A stretch of DNA of 64,000 nucleotides from Dryomyza anilis (Eukaryota > Arthropoda > Insecta > Diptera > Dryomyzidae). Position numbers and translations under genes: made by a program. The stretch covers positions 74,964,367-75,028,366 of the forward strand of contig OX638133.1 of NCBI GenBank assembly GCA_951804985.1. The letters are read 5' to 3'. A model generated the notes under the pieces. The model had not been told where the DNA came from and did not search any database. It saw only the letters and a list, made by a program, of their open reading frames with translations. How positions within the stretch are numbered: position 1 is the first letter of the stretch; each line of letters starts with the position of its first letter. Below, piece after piece: positions 1-13,000 of this stretch.

Positions 1-687
1 TACCTTAATTTTAAAGATTTTAATTATGCTGAACCTCCCCACCCACAGAACATTATTCATATATCAGAAATTTACGTCTTATATCCCCATAAATTAAAAA
101 AAATTATATAGAGTATAAAAAACTAAAAAAAAAAAAATATAATAGGGCGGACCACGCCTATATTTAAAATTTTGAAAGGCTAATATTTCATAGATTTGAT
201 TTTAATAATTTACGGATCAAATTTCCAATATGAAAACCCGGGAAATAATGAAAAAAAAAGTGGGCGGATCACGCCCATTTTTATAGCACATATTTATAGG
301 TGAATTATAACAATATGTTTTAAATTTTATAACTATATCTTGAATACTTTTCGAGTTATTAGTTTCGAAAGAGTTATATAAAAGTGACTTGTATGGGAGG
401 TGGGCGTGTCCGTTGACCGATTTGGCTCATTTTCAAACTCAGTTCCTACTTTTGGCTAAAATATTCTGATCAGTATTTCTTAAGTTATTCTGTATTCGGA
501 CAGCACGACAGCAAGACGGACAGACAGACGTACATGGCTAAACGGACTCCGGTAGTGATGCTGATCAAGAATATATATACTTTTCCATACCGGACACGCC
601 TCCTAAGTTACAATATATGCACAAAGTTAATATACCCTGTACCTCATAGGTGTAGGGTACCTCATAGGTGTAGGGCATCACTTTTCA
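1..687 (+). mobile_element. Family A dispersed repeat, 5'-truncated by the window edge
   Basis: This is a noncoding repeat also found at 20,234-21,076, 23,095-23,786, 23,839-24,383, 56,969-57,390, 61,042-61,785 and 63,972-64,000. Shared landmarks are hairpin-like GGGCGGATCACGCCC motifs, a block reading gtgggcgtgtccgttgacc, a (GACGGACA)n stretch, then an atatatacttttccatacc core and an end reading cctcataggtgtagggta. The (TA)n and (GTCY)n tracts around a conserved core resemble dipteran mini-me/DINE-1-like elements; that assignment is inference. Here the end carries a short tandem repeat of ggtgtagggtacctcata. Family B follows directly. Confidence 0.75.
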
Positions 688-1582
688 TTTCGTAGTAATG
701 ATTATTAATATTGTCATATACAAAATTATTTTTTTCAAAAAATCGTAGTGCAAATTTCCATACGGAACGTCGATTTATTACGAAATAACTGTAAACTTTA
801 GAAACAATGTGTACATATACAAAAATAAAGTAAATTGTCTCAGTTATGTTCGGAGATAATTCAAAAAAATATATTATACAAAAAAAGTATTTTTAGAATA
901 AAAATCGTACTGATAATTTCAATACGGATTTTTTTTGTCCTGTCCGTTATTTTTCTGTGATTTATTTGGAAAAAACTATAATATTCAGAAACAAGGTGTA
1001 AATATACAAAGAAAGCACATGATTTCAACTATGTTTTAATATATTTCAAAAAAATCATTATTATGCAAAATTCACTGACTTTTTGGCATTTCCATATGAA
1101 CCTTGATATGCACTTCCGTTTTTGTCCCGTCTGGAACTCCCACTATTTTATTTATATCTTTTGATCTACCGTATAGAATTCTGTAATTTTTTGCATATGT
1201 TTAGTCCTATTTAAATAATACTTGCACAAAATAAAGTAAATTCATTAATGTTTCTTCGAGATATTAAAGTTTTAAGCGTCCATATGAGCATTTCCTTGGG
1301 TTCCGGACTCTAAAGAAAATTAATGAATTTAGTTGGTTTTTTGTGTTATTTAAATATGACTACACACATATAAAAATATTTATGGTAAATCAAATAATAT
1401 AAGTTAAATAGTGGTCGATTCGGACATGACAGAAACGGAAGCGCATATCAAGGTTCATAAAAATGCAACGAATTTTGCATACACCTTTTTTTTAATTATT
1501 TTAAAAAATAGCTGAGATAATTTACTTTATTTTTGTATATATGCATTTTGTTTCTAAAATTTATAGTTATTTCGTAATAAAT

Positions 1583-2722
1583 CTATATATATAAAACTCT
1601 TGGTCCGTCTGTCAGTCCGTCGGTCTGTCTGTCTGTTTGTTCCAGCATCACGTCTAAACCGCTGAACCGATTTAACTGAAATTTTGCACCAGGATACTAT
1701 GGAGTCCGGAGAGTGTCATAGTATATATGGGCGGGATTGGACAAAGGGGCGTGGCACCTCCCATACAACCTTAACTTTCAAAACGACATAACTCGGCACA
1801 TACATAAGCTAAGAAGATGAAACAAAAAATACAATTACAAAAAAAAATACAAAAGCAAAAACACAAAAACAAAAGCAAAAATCAAACACAAAAACAAAAG
1901 TAAAAGCACAAAACTTAAGCAATAACTCAAAAACAACAGAAAAATAGAAAAAAGGATAGAAAACATAAACAAAATCAATCACATTAAAATTCACCACACT
2001 AAAACTCATCACACTAAAATTCACCACACTAAAACTCACCATACTGAAATTCACCACACTAAAATTTACCACACTCAAATTCACCACACTAAAACTTAAC
2101 ACAATAAAATTCACCACAGTCAAATTCACCACACTAAAACTCACAACACTAAAACTCACAACACTAAAACTCACCACATTGAAACTCACCACATTGAAAC
2201 TCACCACACTAAAATTCACCACACAAAAATTCGCCACACTAAAACTCACCACACTTAAATTCACCACACTTATACTCACCACACTAAAATTCACCACACT
2301 TAAATTCATCCACTTAAACTGACCACACTAAAATTCACCACACTTAAATTGAACACACTAAAACACAAAACAATAAAATTCACTAAACTTGAACTCACCA
2401 CACTAAAATTCACTAAAACTCACCACACTAACACTAACCACACTAAAACTTCTACTGGGAAAAACTATACGAGGAAGAATTCTACGGGAAAGAATTCTAC
2501 TGGGAAGAATTCTACATAGCACAGTCTGAGAAAGAATTGTATATGAGAAAAGTTGTTTTAGCGGAGAATTAGTTTGGTATTGGTTACTACATGTATAAAA
2601 CTAATAAAAAATACGTCCACAGTTCCCTGATATAAATAATAAAAATGTTTATATTAATAAAATTGCTTCATAACCTTGCATTCACAAAATCTTTGCACGA
2701 GTAGTGTACGGGTCCAGCTAGT
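1583..2722 (-). mobile_element. Family C element with internal 15-bp minisatellite
   Basis: Read on the minus strand the element starts ctagctggacccgtac and ends ttttatatatatag. Its boundaries come from a paralogous empty site at 57,781-57,820, where the two flanks (aataaat and cacagaa) are continuous. In order it holds a 5' leader, a short array of ttcccagtagaattc-like units, a 15-bp minisatellite, a T/G-rich tract, a block reading gggaggtgccacgcccc, a block reading cagcggtttagacgtg and a (GTCY)n tract. It has no coding sequence. The minisatellite inside a noncoding insertion recalls DINE-1/Helentron-like elements, but this is inference. Confidence 0.7.
1980..2450 (-). repeat. 15-bp minisatellite inside family C (copy 1)
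   Basis: About 30 degenerate units read GTGGTGAATTTTAGT or GTGGTGAGTTTTAGT on the minus strand. A 15-bp period keeps one frame open, so it translates as iterated Val-Val-Ser/Asn-Phe-Ser. This is simple-repeat translation, not a protein gene. Confidence 0.85.
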
Positions 2723-2800
2723 CACAGAATAATTCCGAACGTTCTGTTGGAAAATTTGCACTACGATTTTTTGCTAAAATAATTATATATCTTACTGGAT

Positions 2801-5800
2801 TAATAATCATTATTGGTATATATTGTATTGTATTACGGTTTATGCCTAATATTGGTATTAAGTACTTAAAATTTACCTGTTTGTGGTTTCAATTTCAATA
2901 TCTAATGGCGCATAGTGATAGACAATTTAAAGTCAACTATAAAATTTAAAAACTTCTTTGCAATTTATTCAACGACTTAAAATTTACTTTGATATTGCGC
3001 CGATGTATTTTATTTCTGCACTATATTGCAATATTGCAATTTCGCACTATTTACAAATTATGTTATCAAATATTTATAATTAATTTCTATCATTCTGTAG
3101 CCATTAAACTATTAAAAATGTTGAACATAAATCTACTAATTCTGTCCAGTAATAGTCAATATGTCCACATTCGTTATCAAGTCAGAGACAATTACGAGTG
3201 GCGCCCATTTACTTAATGCATCAAAACCAACCGATAGACTTGATTGACAAAGGCAATAAATTTTACTTAATTAAAGCACTTGACTAATACAAATATTATT
3301 TAGACAGTATCATGTACGTTAAGGACAAAAAAGTTTAAAATGTGTTCAGCGACAAAAAAAATTATAATATAGCAGGGAACTTTTAATAAACTCAAATATT
3401 GTTTAACTTAATTCCAGATTTATAAGATTTTAATGCATACAGAAAAACATGTTTGTTATATTGAACAACAAATTATTTAAAACAAAATCAATTTAATTTT
3501 AGTTATGTATTACTGTTTAGTTGAGCATTTCTTGATATGCAAACATTTTGCTATATCAGCAAAAGAGTTTGTCATATTAACAAAAATAATTGTATAAATG
3601 CAAATATGTTAAATGCAATTATTCAATATGGTTTTTATACACATTTTTTAAAAAAATATTAATTTTTCTCCGTGTATGGGTCAACATAACCGACTAGAGA
3701 AGTGAAAGAAGAATAGCAGACTTACCGCAAACCAATATGTACATCACATAGTTATAGACTGTCATGAGATGAATAATGTGCTGTGCTGCTTAATGAATAC
3801 CATGATGACAATAACTAAGATATGTTTCAGATACTGAAAAACATGCGTTTGCGCACATAATCAGATGCAACCATTAATGATGATAATGGTTGCATTTAAG
3901 ATGAAAAGACGATGATATGCCGTTGATCACTTTGATAGACACGACCACAATGAATTCCATCAAATGATTTGATTGACAACCCAATGATTTAATGAGAGTT
4001 AAATGAGTAGAGTTGAACAGAGCTCTGCTCTATGTAAAATATGTTCAGAGGAGGAGGAGGAGGCTTGATTAGACAACTGGAGCCACTGACGATTAGTAAT
4101 GGTTTGCGGGTCAAATGATTGCGTGATCTGATATAATTAGAGAAAAATATTAGTATTAAAGAACAAAATATTTAATATTAATTCAAAAAATAAACTGTTT
4201 TTAATATATATAAAAAGATTATTTGGTGAAAAAGGAATATATTGAAAATTACAAATTATGTTAAAAATTATAAATGTTTACTAAATATTCAGATACATCA
4301 TTTAAAACTAAAATTTCTAATTCAGTTTATTTTATATTTTTAATATCTATACAAATTATCACAATAGATCTCATCATGAATGATTTAATAGTTTTATCGA
4401 GACTTCTGTAAATAAAACCATTTATATCACCTAACGTTAGTTATATCTCTACTCAATGTCAACTAATTTAATTTTATGTCTTTATGGCTGCTTCCTTGTA
4501 AACAACTTTTTATATATTCTCTAAAGCACTTTATTCAAACTGTGGTAGGTTAGATGATACTCATCTCGAGAATATCTTAAGCACATCGTCGTTGGAAGTC
4601 ATGTGTGGCCGTCCGCGCATAGCTGTCACTCGATCAGATTAACATTATGTTGGTGATGCTGTTAGACATGATATTAAATAGTGAGAAAACAGTCTTTTAA
4701 GAACTTGCTATAATGTTTTATTTTTTACATTCTTTGATCTTGTGCATCGAGAAATGTTTTTGTAGAAATCAGAAATAAATTTTTAAAATTATTGATCGGT
4801 ACGGTAAAAGATTCAACATTTTATTCTGATGATGGCAAGAAACCATTTATATTGAATACAACTTTTCACTTAAGAAAGAATGTAAATTTAAAATTTTATT
4901 ATACAATAATTTTTACTACAGTATATCTACAGATTTCAGATAATAGCGCAGTATTCCGGAAGATTTTACGCAGTGAAAATTATCCTTATTAAATATTCAT
5001 CTAATTAGGGAAGACGTGATCATAAACTGATTATGTTAATTATGTAACTGGAGGGACTTGGATATATATTTCGCTGGTGCCGATTTCGACTGTATACCCT
5101 GTTTTTTCCCATTATGTAACGTTTTTCAGAGAATTAGAATTGTATATTTAATAAACTTATAGTGTTATATATCATATACACAATGTACACAATATCATAA
5201 TAGTAAACTTATCTTTAATAGGTTGAATAACAAGTAATTTTAATTAATTAAGTACAGAGCAGTAAAGATTAAAAATTAGAAACATGAGTAACATGAGTAC
5301 CAAAACGCCAGAAGGAACAAATAAAGCGTATTATAGAATTTAACTTTAACATTGACAAGCATCTTTGGGTGGCCGGCAACATTCATATTCCCATGCCTCT
5401 GATCGTTGTCTATGGTGACGATCAATGTAAGCGGACATAAATGGTGACACTTTTGCAATTTTGCTAATTTTATGATAACACGAATAATGGCAACGCTTTA
5501 ATATTTACACCAACCTCATTCGAACTTGTGGGGTAACTTCTTGAAGAAAAAACATAAGCTATGTGTAGGGCGGAGTCATTGTTCCACGAATAAATGGCAA
5601 TAACATTATGATTTATGTTTGAGACAAAGCAAAACAGAACGAAATAGCTGGACTACACAAAAAAAAAAATGAAAATATTAAGTAGAAATTTATAATATTT
5701 TCAATTCTAATAACATACTGCCAGTAGCTAATAATATATAATTCTCCAAAAAGAACGAAATATTTGTGATAAACATATTCAGACATTTTACACATGCGAC

Positions 5801-6596
5801 AAATGCTTATATTAATTGTGACAAACTTATGTTTCGGTAATACTTTTTTTTTCATTGTTTCCATGAAATGCATGCTCATTGTTTTGATCATGTATTTCCC
5901 GGTGACAACGATATCGGCTACAATTCATTTGAATATCGGATGAATATCATGTGACTACAATTTTTGATTCATGTTTCAAAAAAAAAGTTGAGTACGCTCG
6001 TTTTGAGAGTTTTTTTTGTTGCCAGCTATAAATCATACGACAAATAGAAAAAAAATTGAAATTTTTGTATATGAAAAATAGTTGGCAAAACAAAAATATT
6101 GAACAAACGTTTGATTCAAAGAGCGAAGCGAACGAAATGTTTGAAATACGTTATACCAATTTTAGACGAAGGGATCTGGAAACGGATCAAAGTCACACTG
6201 TAATAAAAAGATGCATGATTTGGGGGTTAGAACATTTTCAAAATTTGACAGATAGTATTATCGACATATATCTTTAGAATATTTTCTAAATTTGAGATAT
6301 TCTTGTTGCAAACTTTTTAAACTAATTTTAAATTAATGTTTTATGACTAATTGTGACAAACCTCAAGCTATCATCATAAGTATGCCAATTAAAAAATAAG
6401 TTTTGTTGGTGTCAGAATTCATTATAATTTCTTGATGCAGACATTTTTCATTTATTATACAAATATGATGGCAATACAAACTAATGGCAAACATAAAATG
6501 AATATGAAATAAAAAATTAGTTGGAACAAATATCACTTTATAATTTTTAAACATGATATACATTTGTTGCAAGCATCTTTATCATTAGTTTATCAG
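2801..6596. other. AT-rich DNA without recognised genes (also 10,120-13,914)
   Basis: Nothing supports a gene here: the open frames are short and rich in Ile, Asn, Lys, Phe and Tyr, as expected by chance in such DNA. A short GAG repeat (gaggaggaggaggagg) occurs near 4,051-4,066. From about 5,480 rightwards, short motifs such as ttgtgacaaac and ttgttgcaaac recur. The whole stretch is repeated in copy 2 of the tandem duplication. Confidence 0.6.
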
Positions 6597-6911
6597 TAGC
6601 CGCGGTAGCTCAGTGGTTAGTGCGTTGGACTGCGAGCCGAAAGGTCCCCGGTTCAAGCCTGGACTGGGGCTAACAACATCTTTTCATAGAAACATTTTTC
6701 TATACCGCGCTACCTCTCGGCAGTAAATGGCAAACCTACGAGAGTAAAACATTGCCTATGAAAAAGCTCTCACCCGCCGTTCGGATTCGGCAATAAACTG
6801 TAGGTCCCACCAATTTGAGTGCAAATATAACACGCACAGCTCAAAATGGTGAGAGAGCTCGGCCGAAGTTCTAAACAGGACTGTAGCGCCAAACTATTAT
6901 ATTATTATATT
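6597..6911 (+). mobile_element. tRNA-derived SINE, copy S1
   Basis: The head is tRNA-like with a good RNA polymerase III box A (tagctcagtgg) and a box B-like ggttcaagcct. The body of about 230 bp includes ctacctctcggcagtaaatg and cagctcaaaatggtgagaga. It ends gtagcgccaaactatta with an (ATT)n tail, fitting a LINE partner that uses a simple-repeat tail. A possible 11-bp target duplication (atctttatcat) lies at 6,575-6,585 and 6,912-6,922, although 11 extra bases sit between the left copy and the head. The anticodon position reads GCG. The parental tRNA is not certain. Confidence 0.85.
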
Positions 6912-7684
6912 ATCTTTATCATACAAGAGTCATATATATTTATGGATAAATTCATATTTAATTATATAAAACTAAAAATTAAATCTTGTTTAATATAATT
7001 AGACTACAAATATCTTTTTAATATTCTCTAAATGTGAGTAACTTTTGTGGCAAACATGCATAATATACAAATGTAATATATATTTATGGCGAATGTCAGG
7101 CTTTTTATAGAAACAAGGAAATATAATATTTAAATAAAATAATTAGATTATTACATCATTAATTACACTACATTTTTGCCAAAATTATATTTTTTAAATA
7201 TTAAATATTATAAACACTTGTTGCAAACATCTATGTTATACAAATAAATTAAATACTTATTGCTAACTTAAAATCAGTATTTAATAAAAATGAAATTAAA
7301 TTATTTGTTTAATATAATTAGATAATATTTGCGATAAGTACTTATTAAATACATATTCAATTTAAGAAATCCTTGTTGCAAACATATATATTATACTGAA
7401 CGACACATGCTTTTTGCAAACATAATGTTAAATAACTTAAATAACAATAAATTCAAATATTTCTTTAAGACAACATAGTCACATTTGCGACAAATAGAAA
7501 TGTTTGATGCCAACATTTTTGAAAATATAAAAAATTACAAAATTACAAAAAGAAAAACTAATTGTTAAAAATAATATATTCTTCATGCAATAAATTGAAA
7601 AACATAATAAATAATTGTGACAAACAACTTAAAATATTTGGTCAGTAATAGTTGTAGAAAACATTATTTAGGATGTGTGCAAAT
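6912..7684. other. AT-rich DNA with recurring GCAAACA-type motifs (also 14,230-15,002)
   Basis: Motifs such as ttgttgcaaacat, ttgtggcaaacatg and ttttgcaaacata recur at irregular spacing of roughly 60-200 bp. They are often followed by an AT-rich ttatacaaat-like string. This looks like a heavily decayed array or a recurring local motif. No gene is seen. Confidence 0.4.
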
Positions 7685-7837
7685 TCGACTGAATTGCTGA
7701 CTAAATTTTTTCGGTAATGCAGTGTTCGAATTTTCAATTTAACAAATTGATTGATTATGGACTTAAACAACCGCCTCTTACCGAATGGAGATCGAATAAA
7801 TAGCCGTTTAATTTAGTTTAGTCAGCAATTTAGACGA
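7685..7837. mobile_element. 153-bp foldback/MITE-like element, copy 1
   Basis: Terminal inverted repeats of about 23 bp: tcgactgaattgctgacta at the left and tagtcagcaatttagacga at the right. It is noncoding. An identical copy lies at 15,003-15,155 because of the tandem duplication. I did not find a clear target duplication. Confidence 0.55.
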
Positions 7838-8107
7838 CCTTAGACACCCTTAAATATTTTATAATACTAAAATACTTATCGAGTAAAATATATTTTTCTC
7901 CGTGCAGATCACTACATGAGGGTCCAGTGCTGCACATGCGCCAATACCTTCATATATGTTTATCTTTGGCGGAATCTTTTGAAAGCGCCAATTTTCATGA
8001 GCCTTGTAGAGCCAATGGATCGACAACAGCATTAACAAAAGCCATCCAATCGATCCATCGTTATGATCAACATGATCGCCATCGTCACCAACACTATCAC
8101 CATGAAC

Positions 8108-8130
8108 TGTGTACATATAGAAACAATGTG
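8108..8130 (+). other. Junction of the tandem duplication with a 12-bp templated insertion
   Basis: Homology with copy 2 stops at 8,109, and copy 2 starts at 8,118. The bridging bases give tgtgtacatata at 8,108-8,119. That 12-mer is also at 808-819 and again just downstream at 8,127-8,138. A short insertion copied from a few bases inside the repeat is typical of synthesis-dependent end joining or template switching. It could also mark a chimeric assembly join. Confidence 0.8.
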
Positions 8131-8901
8131 TACATATACAAAAATAAAGTAAATTGTCTCAGTTATGTTCGGAGATAATTCAAAAAAATATATTATACAA
8201 AAAAAGTATTTTTAGAATAAAAATCGTACTGATAATTTCAATACGGATTTTTTTTGTCCTGTCCGTTATTTTTCTGTGATTTATTTGGAAAAAACTATAA
8301 TATTCAGAAACAAGGTGTAAATATACAAAGAAAGCACATGATTTCAACTATGTTTTAATATATTTCAAAAAAATCATTATTATGCAAAATTCACTGACTT
8401 TTTGGCATTTCCATATGAACCTTGATATGCACTTCCGTTTTTGTCCCGTCTGGAACTCCCACTATTTTATTTATATCTTTTGATCTACCGTATAGAATTC
8501 TGTAATTTTTTGCATATGTTTAGTCCTATTTAAATAATACTTGCACAAAATAAAGTAAATTCATTAATGTTTCTTCGAGATATTAAAGTTTTAAGCGTCC
8601 ATATGAGCATTTCCTTGGGTTCCGGACTCTAAAGAAAATTAATGAATTTAGTTGGTTTTTTGTGTTATTTAAATATGACTACACACATATAAAAATATTT
8701 ATGGTAAATCAAATAATATAAGTTAAATAGTGGTCGATTCGGACATGACAGAAACGGAAGCGCATATCAAGGTTCATAAAAATGCAACGAATTTTGCATA
8801 CACCTTTTTTTTAATTATTTTAAAAAATAGCTGAGATAATTTACTTTATTTTTGTATATATGCATTTTGTTTCTAAAATTTATAGTTATTTCGTAATAAA
8901 T

Positions 8902-10041
8902 CTATATATATAAAACTCTTGGTCCGTCTGTCAGTCCGTCGGTCTGTCTGTCTGTTTGTTCCAGCATCACGTCTAAACCGCTGAACCGATTTAACTGAAA
9001 TTTTGCACCAGGATACTATGGAGTCCGGAGAGTGTCATAGTATATATGGGCGGGATTGGACAAAGGGGCGTGGCACCTCCCATACAACCTTAACTTTCAA
9101 AACGACATAACTCGGCACATACATAAGCTAAGAAGATGAAACAAAAAATACAATTACAAAAAAAAATACAAAAGCAAAAACACAAAAACAAAAGCAAAAA
9201 TCAAACACAAAAACAAAAGTAAAAGCACAAAACTTAAGCAATAACTCAAAAACAACAGAAAAATAGAAAAAAGGATAGAAAACATAAACAAAATCAATCA
9301 CATTAAAATTCACCACACTAAAACTCATCACACTAAAATTCACCACACTAAAACTCACCATACTGAAATTCACCACACTAAAATTTACCACACTCAAATT
9401 CACCACACTAAAACTTAACACAATAAAATTCACCACAGTCAAATTCACCACACTAAAACTCACAACACTAAAACTCACAACACTAAAACTCACCACATTG
9501 AAACTCACCACATTGAAACTCACCACACTAAAATTCACCACACAAAAATTCGCCACACTAAAACTCACCACACTTAAATTCACCACACTTATACTCACCA
9601 CACTAAAATTCACCACACTTAAATTCATCCACTTAAACTGACCACACTAAAATTCACCACACTTAAATTGAACACACTAAAACACAAAACAATAAAATTC
9701 ACTAAACTTGAACTCACCACACTAAAATTCACTAAAACTCACCACACTAACACTAACCACACTAAAACTTCTACTGGGAAAAACTATACGAGGAAGAATT
9801 CTACGGGAAAGAATTCTACTGGGAAGAATTCTACATAGCACAGTCTGAGAAAGAATTGTATATGAGAAAAGTTGTTTTAGCGGAGAATTAGTTTGGTATT
9901 GGTTACTACATGTATAAAACTAATAAAAAATACGTCCACAGTTCCCTGATATAAATAATAAAAATGTTTATATTAATAAAATTGCTTCATAACCTTGCAT
10001 TCACAAAATCTTTGCACGAGTAGTGTACGGGTCCAGCTAGT
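8902..10041 (-). mobile_element. Family C element, duplicated copy
   Basis: This is the copy-2 counterpart of 1,583-2,722, with the same internal 15-bp minisatellite at about 9,299-9,769. No sequence difference from copy 1 was seen. It was duplicated passively with the 7.3-kb unit, not by a second transposition, because the flanks are the same. Confidence 0.7.
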
Positions 10042-13000
10042 CACAGAATAATTCCGAACGTTCTGTTGGAAAATTTGCACTACGATTTTTTGCTAAAATA
10101 ATTATATATCTTACTGGATTAATAATCATTATTGGTATATATTGTATTGTATTACGGTTTATGCCTAATATTGGTATTAAGTACTTAAAATTTACCTGTT
10201 TGTGGTTTCAATTTCAATATCTAATGGCGCATAGTGATAGACAATTTAAAGTCAACTATAAAATTTAAAAACTTCTTTGCAATTTATTCAACGACTTAAA
10301 ATTTACTTTGATATTGCGCCGATGTATTTTATTTCTGCACTATATTGCAATATTGCAATTTCGCACTATTTACAAATTATGTTATCAAATATTTATAATT
10401 AATTTCTATCATTCTGTAGCCATTAAACTATTAAAAATGTTGAACATAAATCTACTAATTCTGTCCAGTAATAGTCAATATGTCCACATTCGTTATCAAG
10501 TCAGAGACAATTACGAGTGGCGCCCATTTACTTAATGCATCAAAACCAACCGATAGACTTGATTGACAAAGGCAATAAATTTTACTTAATTAAAGCACTT
10601 GACTAATACAAATATTATTTAGACAGTATCATGTACGTTAAGGACAAAAAAGTTTAAAATGTGTTCAGCGACAAAAAAAATTATAATATAGCAGGGAACT
10701 TTTAATAAACTCAAATATTGTTTAACTTAATTCCAGATTTATAAGATTTTAATGCATACAGAAAAACATGTTTGTTATATTGAACAACAAATTATTTAAA
10801 ACAAAATCAATTTAATTTTAGTTATGTATTACTGTTTAGTTGAGCATTTCTTGATATGCAAACATTTTGCTATATCAGCAAAAGAGTTTGTCATATTAAC
10901 AAAAATAATTGTATAAATGCAAATATGTTAAATGCAATTATTCAATATGGTTTTTATACACATTTTTTAAAAAAATATTAATTTTTCTCCGTGTATGGGT
11001 CAACATAACCGACTAGAGAAGTGAAAGAAGAATAGCAGACTTACCGCAAACCAATATGTACATCACATAGTTATAGACTGTCATGAGATGAATAATGTGC
11101 TGTGCTGCTTAATGAATACCATGATGACAATAACTAAGATATGTTTCAGATACTGAAAAACATGCGTTTGCGCACATAATCAGATGCAACCATTAATGAT
11201 GATAATGGTTGCATTTAAGATGAAAAGACGATGATATGCCGTTGATCACTTTGATAGACACGACCACAATGAATTCCATCAAATGATTTGATTGACAACC
11301 CAATGATTTAATGAGAGTTAAATGAGTAGAGTTGAACAGAGCTCTGCTCTATGTAAAATATGTTCAGAGGAGGAGGAGGAGGCTTGATTAGACAACTGGA
11401 GCCACTGACGATTAGTAATGGTTTGCGGGTCAAATGATTGCGTGATCTGATATAATTAGAGAAAAATATTAGTATTAAAGAACAAAATATTTAATATTAA
11501 TTCAAAAAATAAACTGTTTTTAATATATATAAAAAGATTATTTGGTGAAAAAGGAATATATTGAAAATTACAAATTATGTTAAAAATTATAAATGTTTAC
11601 TAAATATTCAGATACATCATTTAAAACTAAAATTTCTAATTCAGTTTATTTTATATTTTTAATATCTATACAAATTATCACAATAGATCTCATCATGAAT
11701 GATTTAATAGTTTTATCGAGACTTCTGTAAATAAAACCATTTATATCACCTAACGTTAGTTATATCTCTACTCAATGTCAACTAATTTAATTTTATGTCT
11801 TTATGGCTGCTTCCTTGTAAACAACTTTTTATATATTCTCTAAAGCACTTTATTCAAACTGTGGTAGGTTAGATGATACTCATCTCGAGAATATCTTAAG
11901 CACATCGTCGTTGGAAGTCATGTGTGGCCGTCCGCGCATAGCTGTCACTCGATCAGATTAACATTATGTTGGTGATGCTGTTAGACATGATATTAAATAG
12001 TGAGAAAACAGTCTTTTAAGAACTTGCTATAATGTTTTATTTTTTACATTCTTTGATCTTGTGCATCGAGAAATGTTTTTGTAGAAATCAGAAATAAATT
12101 TTTAAAATTATTGATCGGTACGGTAAAAGATTCAACATTTTATTCTGATGATGGCAAGAAACCATTTATATTGAATACAACTTTTCACTTAAGAAAGAAT
12201 GTAAATTTAAAATTTTATTATACAATAATTTTTACTACAGTATATCTACAGATTTCAGATAATAGCGCAGTATTCCGGAAGATTTTACGCAGTGAAAATT
12301 ATCCTTATTAAATATTCATCTAATTAGGGAAGACGTGATCATAAACTGATTATGTTAATTATGTAACTGGAGGGACTTGGATATATATTTCGCTGGTGCC
12401 GATTTCGACTGTATACCCTGTTTTTTCCCATTATGTAACGTTTTTCAGAGAATTAGAATTGTATATTTAATAAACTTATAGTGTTATATATCATATACAC
12501 AATGTACACAATATCATAATAGTAAACTTATCTTTAATAGGTTGAATAACAAGTAATTTTAATTAATTAAGTACAGAGCAGTAAAGATTAAAAATTAGAA
12601 ACATGAGTAACATGAGTACCAAAACGCCAGAAGGAACAAATAAAGCGTATTATAGAATTTAACTTTAACATTGACAAGCATCTTTGGGTGGCCGGCAACA
12701 TTCATATTCCCATGCCTCTGATCGTTGTCTATGGTGACGATCAATGTAAGCGGACATAAATGGTGACACTTTTGCAATTTTGCTAATTTTATGATAACAC
12801 GAATAATGGCAACGCTTTAATATTTACACCAACCTCATTCGAACTTGTGGGGTAACTTCTTGAAGAAAAAACATAAGCTATGTGTAGGGCGGAGTCATTG
12901 TTCCACGAATAAATGGCAATAACATTATGATTTATGTTTGAGACAAAGCAAAACAGAACGAAATAGCTGGACTACACAAAAAAAAAATGAAAATATTAAG

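Larger units (their letters stand above)
715..2800. mobile_element. Family B foldback repeat, interrupted by a family C element
   Basis: The left arm (about 720-1,140) and right arm (about 1,400-1,582 plus 2,723-2,795) are inverted copies of each other. They share the blocks caaaaaatcgtagtgcaaat, tttattacgaaataact, tacaaaaataaagtaaatt and accttgatatgc, read in opposite directions. The left arm holds two degenerate tandem units and the right arm one. No coding potential is seen. Related copies lie at 57,560-58,135 and 61,845-62,780. The right arm is split by the family C insertion at 1,583-2,722. Confidence 0.65.
799..8109. repeat. Tandem duplication, copy 1 (about 7.31 kb)
   Basis: This segment recurs at 8,118-15,427 with an offset of 7,319 bp, which falls to 7,318 bp after an A-run near 5,660 (11 A in copy 1, 10 A in copy 2). 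No other difference was noticed while reading. The left edge lies inside the left arm of the family B foldback. The right edge truncates a GC-richer open region that is complete in copy 2. Contents are most of family B, one family C element, AT-rich DNA, one SINE and one 153-bp foldback. Confidence 0.95.

Noticed and set aside
1809..2309. 166-codon Val/Ser/Phe/Asn-rich frame (also 9,128-9,628)
   Set aside because: It is the translation of a 15-bp minisatellite within a noncoding element.
6597..6672. tRNA gene
   Set aside because: The tRNA-like head continues into a fixed SINE body with an (ATT)n tail, recurs six times, and stem pairing is imperfect.
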